Of a stretch of DNA of 34,160 nucleotides, positions 31,838 through 34,160 are shown in pieces; position 1 is the stretch's first letter; every line of letters begins with the position of its first letter. Source of the DNA: an uncultured Saprospiraceae bacterium. GTDB taxonomy: Bacteria; Bacteroidota; Bacteroidia; Chitinophagales; Saprospiraceae. A program made the translations under genes and the position numbers. The notes under the pieces were generated by a model that was not told where the DNA came from, made no database searches, and saw only the letters and a list, made by a program, of their open reading frames with translations. The stretch lies in contig CALDYJ010000151.1 of NCBI GenBank assembly GCA_937941095.1, forward strand, positions 1 to 34,160. The letters run 5' to 3'.

Positions 31838-31877
31838 ATAAACGATATTATAAGAATATTTCTTATACGTTCAAGTT

Positions 31878-32315
31878 TTAATTTTTTGGAGCTTCTAATT
31901 CTGTTGAAGCTTCATCTGCAAGTCTTACAAAGGTTCCTGTAGGAACACTAACAACATATGAAACTTTATCACTTAAAGGAACGCCTTTGATTCTGATTTC
32001 TCTATCAATTCCAGGTACATACACTTTATAGGCGTCTTTTTCTTCTTTAGACTTAATGTTGTATCTACCAGCTTTGATTAAAGATTTCAAAGTTGTTTCA
32101 CTCATATTTTCAGCTGTAATGGTCATTTGCACCCTCATTATGTCATTATTCCACTCTTCTACTTCTACGTTTCCAGCAAATTGAAGGTCTACAGTTGTAT
32201 TACCGTTTAGGTTAAAAGATTTGACCAATGTTTTTTCTACTACTGTCTGGCTAATTAAAAGTCCCGATGCGCAAAGTAGTAAAGTCGTCGTTAAAAAATA
32301 GCTTCTCATCATCAT
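31878..32315 (-). CDS. Small secreted protein, paralogue of the gene at 31296
   Basis: 145 residues starting MMMRSYFL (the third Met at 32309 is equally possible) with a signal peptide ending around LLISQ. The mature part shares an order of blocks with the protein at 31296 (KSFNLNGNTTVDLQF, WNNDIMRVQMTITAEN, GRYNI), then diverges into KVYVPGIDREIRIKG and VSYVVSVPTGTFVRL. VSYVVSVPTGTFV is the type of strand found in DUF4097-type adhesin proteins. A strong terminator separates it from its neighbour, so the paralogues are not in one transcript. Function unknown. Confidence 0.6.
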   Translation of the reverse strand: MMMRSYFLTTTLLLCASGLLISQTVVEKTLVKSFNLNGNTTVDLQFAGNVEVEEWNNDIMRVQMTITAENMSETTLKSLIKAGRYNIKSKEEKDAYKVYVPGIDREIRIKGVPLSDKVSYVVSVPTGTFVRLADEASTELEAPKN

Positions 32316-32386
32316 AAAGGGATTAATTTTATGGTTTTAGTTAAATTTAAAATTTTTTAGCTTTAATTGCAATGTTTTACAGAATA

Positions 32387-33205
32387 TTATTTCATAAAAT
32401 TTAAACTTTGCCTAATTTTTATCAATTTCTGTAAGATCTTTTCGATTTCGTTCAAATGTATCATGTTTGCTCCGTCAGATTTTGCATTTTTAGGATCTGG
32501 ATGAGTTTCCATAAAGATTCCATCCACTCCTACTGCAACCCCTGCTTTTGCAATCGTTTCAATTAGTTCCGGTATGCCGCCAGTAACCCCTGAGCTCTGA
32601 TTAGGTTTCTGAAGAGCATGTGTACAATCTAGAACAACCGGGACATCAAAACGTTGCATAATTGGTATGTTTCGATAATCAACTACTAAATCTTGATATC
32701 CAAAGGTAGTTCCTCTTTCGGTAAGCCACACTTTATCATTTCCAGATTGTTTTACTTTTTCAATGGCAAATTTCATGGATTCCGGACTCATGAATTGGCC
32801 TTTTTTTATATTGACATGTTTACCTGTTTTGGCTGCAGCTACTAGCAAATCTGTTTGTCGACATAAGAATGCTGGTATCTGTAAAACATCTACAACTAAG
32901 GATGCCTTTTTTGCACCTTCCGTTGTATGAACATCTGTCAAAACGGGAACATCGTATTGTTCCTTTATTACTTTTAAGACACTTAAAGCAAGGTCATCCC
33001 CTATCCCGGTAAAAGAATCTAATCTTGACCGATTAGCTTTTTTATAAGAAGCTTTGAAAATAAATGGGATCTTTAAGCGATCACATATGTCAATCATTTT
33101 CTCAGCAACTTCTTCGCAAACTTCCTTACTTTCGACTGCGCAAGGGCCTGCAATTAAAAAGAAATTGTCACTTGTTAAATGCTTCAAATTTGGTACTGTA
33201 TTCAT
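32387..33205 (-). CDS. kdsA: 3-deoxy-8-phosphooctulonate synthase (KDO-8-phosphate synthase)
   Basis: 272-residue TIM-barrel enzyme that condenses phosphoenolpyruvate with arabinose-5-phosphate to KDO-8-phosphate, a step in lipopolysaccharide inner-core synthesis; cytoplasmic. The family signatures are intact: FFLIAGPCAVES near the N-terminus, FKASYKKANRSR (PEP-phosphate binding), VLTDVHT, IPAFLCRQTDLL, NIKKGQFMSP, and GGIPELIETIAKAGVAVGVDG (in part) before FMETHPDP. Length normal for KdsA. A TAnnTTTG box is present at 33223-33230, just upstream. It shows the cell to have a Gram-negative envelope. Confidence 0.97.
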   Translation of the reverse strand: MNTVPNLKHLTSDNFFLIAGPCAVESKEVCEEVAEKMIDICDRLKIPFIFKASYKKANRSRLDSFTGIGDDLALSVLKVIKEQYDVPVLTDVHTTEGAKKASLVVDVLQIPAFLCRQTDLLVAAAKTGKHVNIKKGQFMSPESMKFAIEKVKQSGNDKVWLTERGTTFGYQDLVVDYRNIPIMQRFDVPVVLDCTHALQKPNQSSGVTGGIPELIETIAKAGVAVGVDGIFMETHPDPKNAKSDGANMIHLNEIEKILQKLIKIRQSLNFMK

Positions 33206-33222
33206 GCGTCGTATTTAAGCCG

Positions 33223-33230
33223 CAAAAGTA
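33223..33230 (-). promoter_or_regulatory. Probable -7 promoter box of kdsA
   Basis: Minus-strand TACTTTTG, a full match to TAnnTTTG, 17 bases before the kdsA ATG, leaving a very short leader. No TTTG was found at the ideal -33 position, so strength is uncertain. Confidence 0.4.
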
Positions 33231-33454
33231 CAGATTTGATTTTTAATCCATTCACTCACTTTTGAGTAGAATTTCCTTTCTGTCTTTCAACATAGATAAT
33301 CAAGTCTACGTATTATTGTAATCCATTGAAAACAGAAAATGTGACATAAGTCAGGGATTAATAACAAAATTTTAACATGTCCTTTCGTAAATAAAACAAA
33401 ATAGAACTAAGGGTAGTTCCTAAAAAGCCTTTAAAAACGGGGAATTAGTGTAGA

Positions 33455-34160
33455 TTAATCTAAAAAGTAGAAAGATTTAGTATTTAGACTATTTTGAAGG
33501 TTTTGGATGGAATTATATAATTCTTTTTCAGCTACATAAGTAAAAACCACCCCTACTTTTGAATGCTTATTACTTGATTCTTTGAATGCTTGATGGCCAA
33601 GTGATTCAAGTTTAAGAAACATTTTATTTGCATTATTTGCGTTTTCAAAAGTGTAAAAGACTACTTTCTGTTCTTGTTTAAACACCTTCTTTTTTATCGA
33701 TTTTTTTCTTAGATTTTTTCCTGGACTAACATTTAATCTAGTCTTTACTGGTCTATATTCTACATGCGTGACTTTAGGAGATCCCACTTGGTCGACCAAA
33801 ATGATCCATGCAAACAGACAAGAAAAAACGAATAAGTAAGAAAGACTACTAAAAAAAGAAAAGCTTGATTTTTTAGAAGGTGCGGATCCGGGTCTACTTT
33901 GCTCTGAGTTAATTAAATGCTCAATTGAAGCTATTACTTCTTCTTTTTTTCTTTCAATTGGCCGAAAGGCAATATGGCTTAAACCAAAAAAATCATCATT
34001 AAATTCATTTCCTATACTGAGGAAAGAAACTTCTTTATCTTCCTCATAAGTCAGCATCCCGAGACCATCAAAAGTAAACGTATGATCATCGATTAACTGG
34101 AATCTAAGCTTCTTAATAAAAATTTTTAGGTTAAAATCGGCATCATCAGTACTTGTCCTG
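33455..34160 (-). CDS. HU-CCDC81/SPOR-type membrane protein, 5' end cut by the window
   Basis: C-terminal part of a protein whose frame stays open to the window edge; the Met codon at 34057 is internal. The visible 234 residues contain HTFTFDGLGMLTYEEDKEVSF and FFGLSHIAFRPIE, in pieces, which fit the end of the bacterial HU-CCDC81 domain (a DNA-protein-like fold of Bacteroidota), then a linker, one membrane segment (around YLFVFSCLFAWIILV), a Lys-rich stretch, and a final about 65 residues (VVFYTFENANNANKMFLKLESLG, in part, VGVVFTYVAEKELYNSIQ) with the size and pattern of a SPOR peptidoglycan-binding domain. Such proteins anchor in the inner membrane and bind denuded glycan at the septum. The SPOR call is moderate. 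Confidence 0.65.
   Translation of the reverse strand, partial: RTSTDDADFNLKIFIKKLRFQLIDDHTFTFDGLGMLTYEEDKEVSFLSIGNEFNDDFFGLSHIAFRPIERKKEEVIASIEHLINSEQSRPGSAPSKKSSFSFFSSLSYLFVFSCLFAWIILVDQVGSPKVTHVEYRPVKTRLNVSPGKNLRKKSIKKKVFKQEQKVVFYTFENANNANKMFLKLESLGHQAFKESSNKHSKVGVVFTYVAEKELYNSIQNLQNSLNTKSFYFLD

Overview
The window reads as chromosomal DNA of a low-GC Bacteroidota bacterium, probably near the Saprospiria (the class is inference; the phylum is well supported). Phylum markers are a SusC/SusD pair, a cytoplasmic TPR/His_kinase sensor paired with a LytTR regulator, a 2TM-domain protein, a probable HU-CCDC81/SPOR-type protein, KdsA, and promoters with the phylum-specific -7 box TAnnTTTG. Both edges cut genes: a penicillin-acylase family enzyme on the left and a membrane/SPOR-like protein on the right. 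No tRNA, rRNA, CRISPR array, insertion sequence or phage gene was found.

Layout. 1-2487: truncated penicillin acylase and three small membrane proteins. 2488-3316: gene-free, with two divergent candidate small RNAs. 3326-7655: an orphan SusC/SusD pair closed by a terminator. 7871-13501: tex, a lipoprotein with an HExxH metallopeptidase motif, and penicillin-binding protein 1C. 13687-24195: the most distinctive block, which I interpret as a neutral-lipid (triacylglycerol/wax ester) storage locus. 24212-28135: a lipoprotein, two more candidate small RNAs, and a histidine kinase / double-glycine peptide / LytTR regulator cassette. 28357-34160: a voltage-gated K+ channel, DoxX protein, FAD dehydrogenase, two related small secreted proteins, kdsA and the cut SPOR-like gene.

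The lipid block contains a WS/DGAT acyltransferase fused to an SCP2-like lipid-binding domain, and convergent to it a 1168-residue fusion of glycerol-3-phosphate acyltransferase, HAD phosphatase and 1-acylglycerol-3-phosphate acyltransferase. Together they could run glycerol-3-phosphate to triacylglycerol. Around them lie three phasin-like proteins (one with a histone-like Lys/Ala tail and a helix-hairpin-helix end), two related lipases, and a SARP/BTAD-type activator. Upstream of the phasin-phasin-lipase operon are three GAGTTAC heptamers at exact 11-bp spacing, with the promoter-proximal one 8 bp from a TATATTTG -7 box. This is the classical geometry of a SARP-controlled promoter, so the activator next door is the natural candidate to control granule coat and lipase genes.

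Two further signals stand out. First, a family of short minus-strand transcripts (four copies, plus a possible plus-strand relative) shares a TAGTTTTCT box just before an intrinsic terminator; the terminator loops of two copies carry CCTCC. Second, a 45-residue peptide with a classic Gly-Gly leader lies between the kinase and LytTR regulator genes, with hairpins on both sides, and a 21-bp-period ACCGTT direct repeat resembling a LytTR site sits just past the kinase gene. This looks like a peptide-signalling module.
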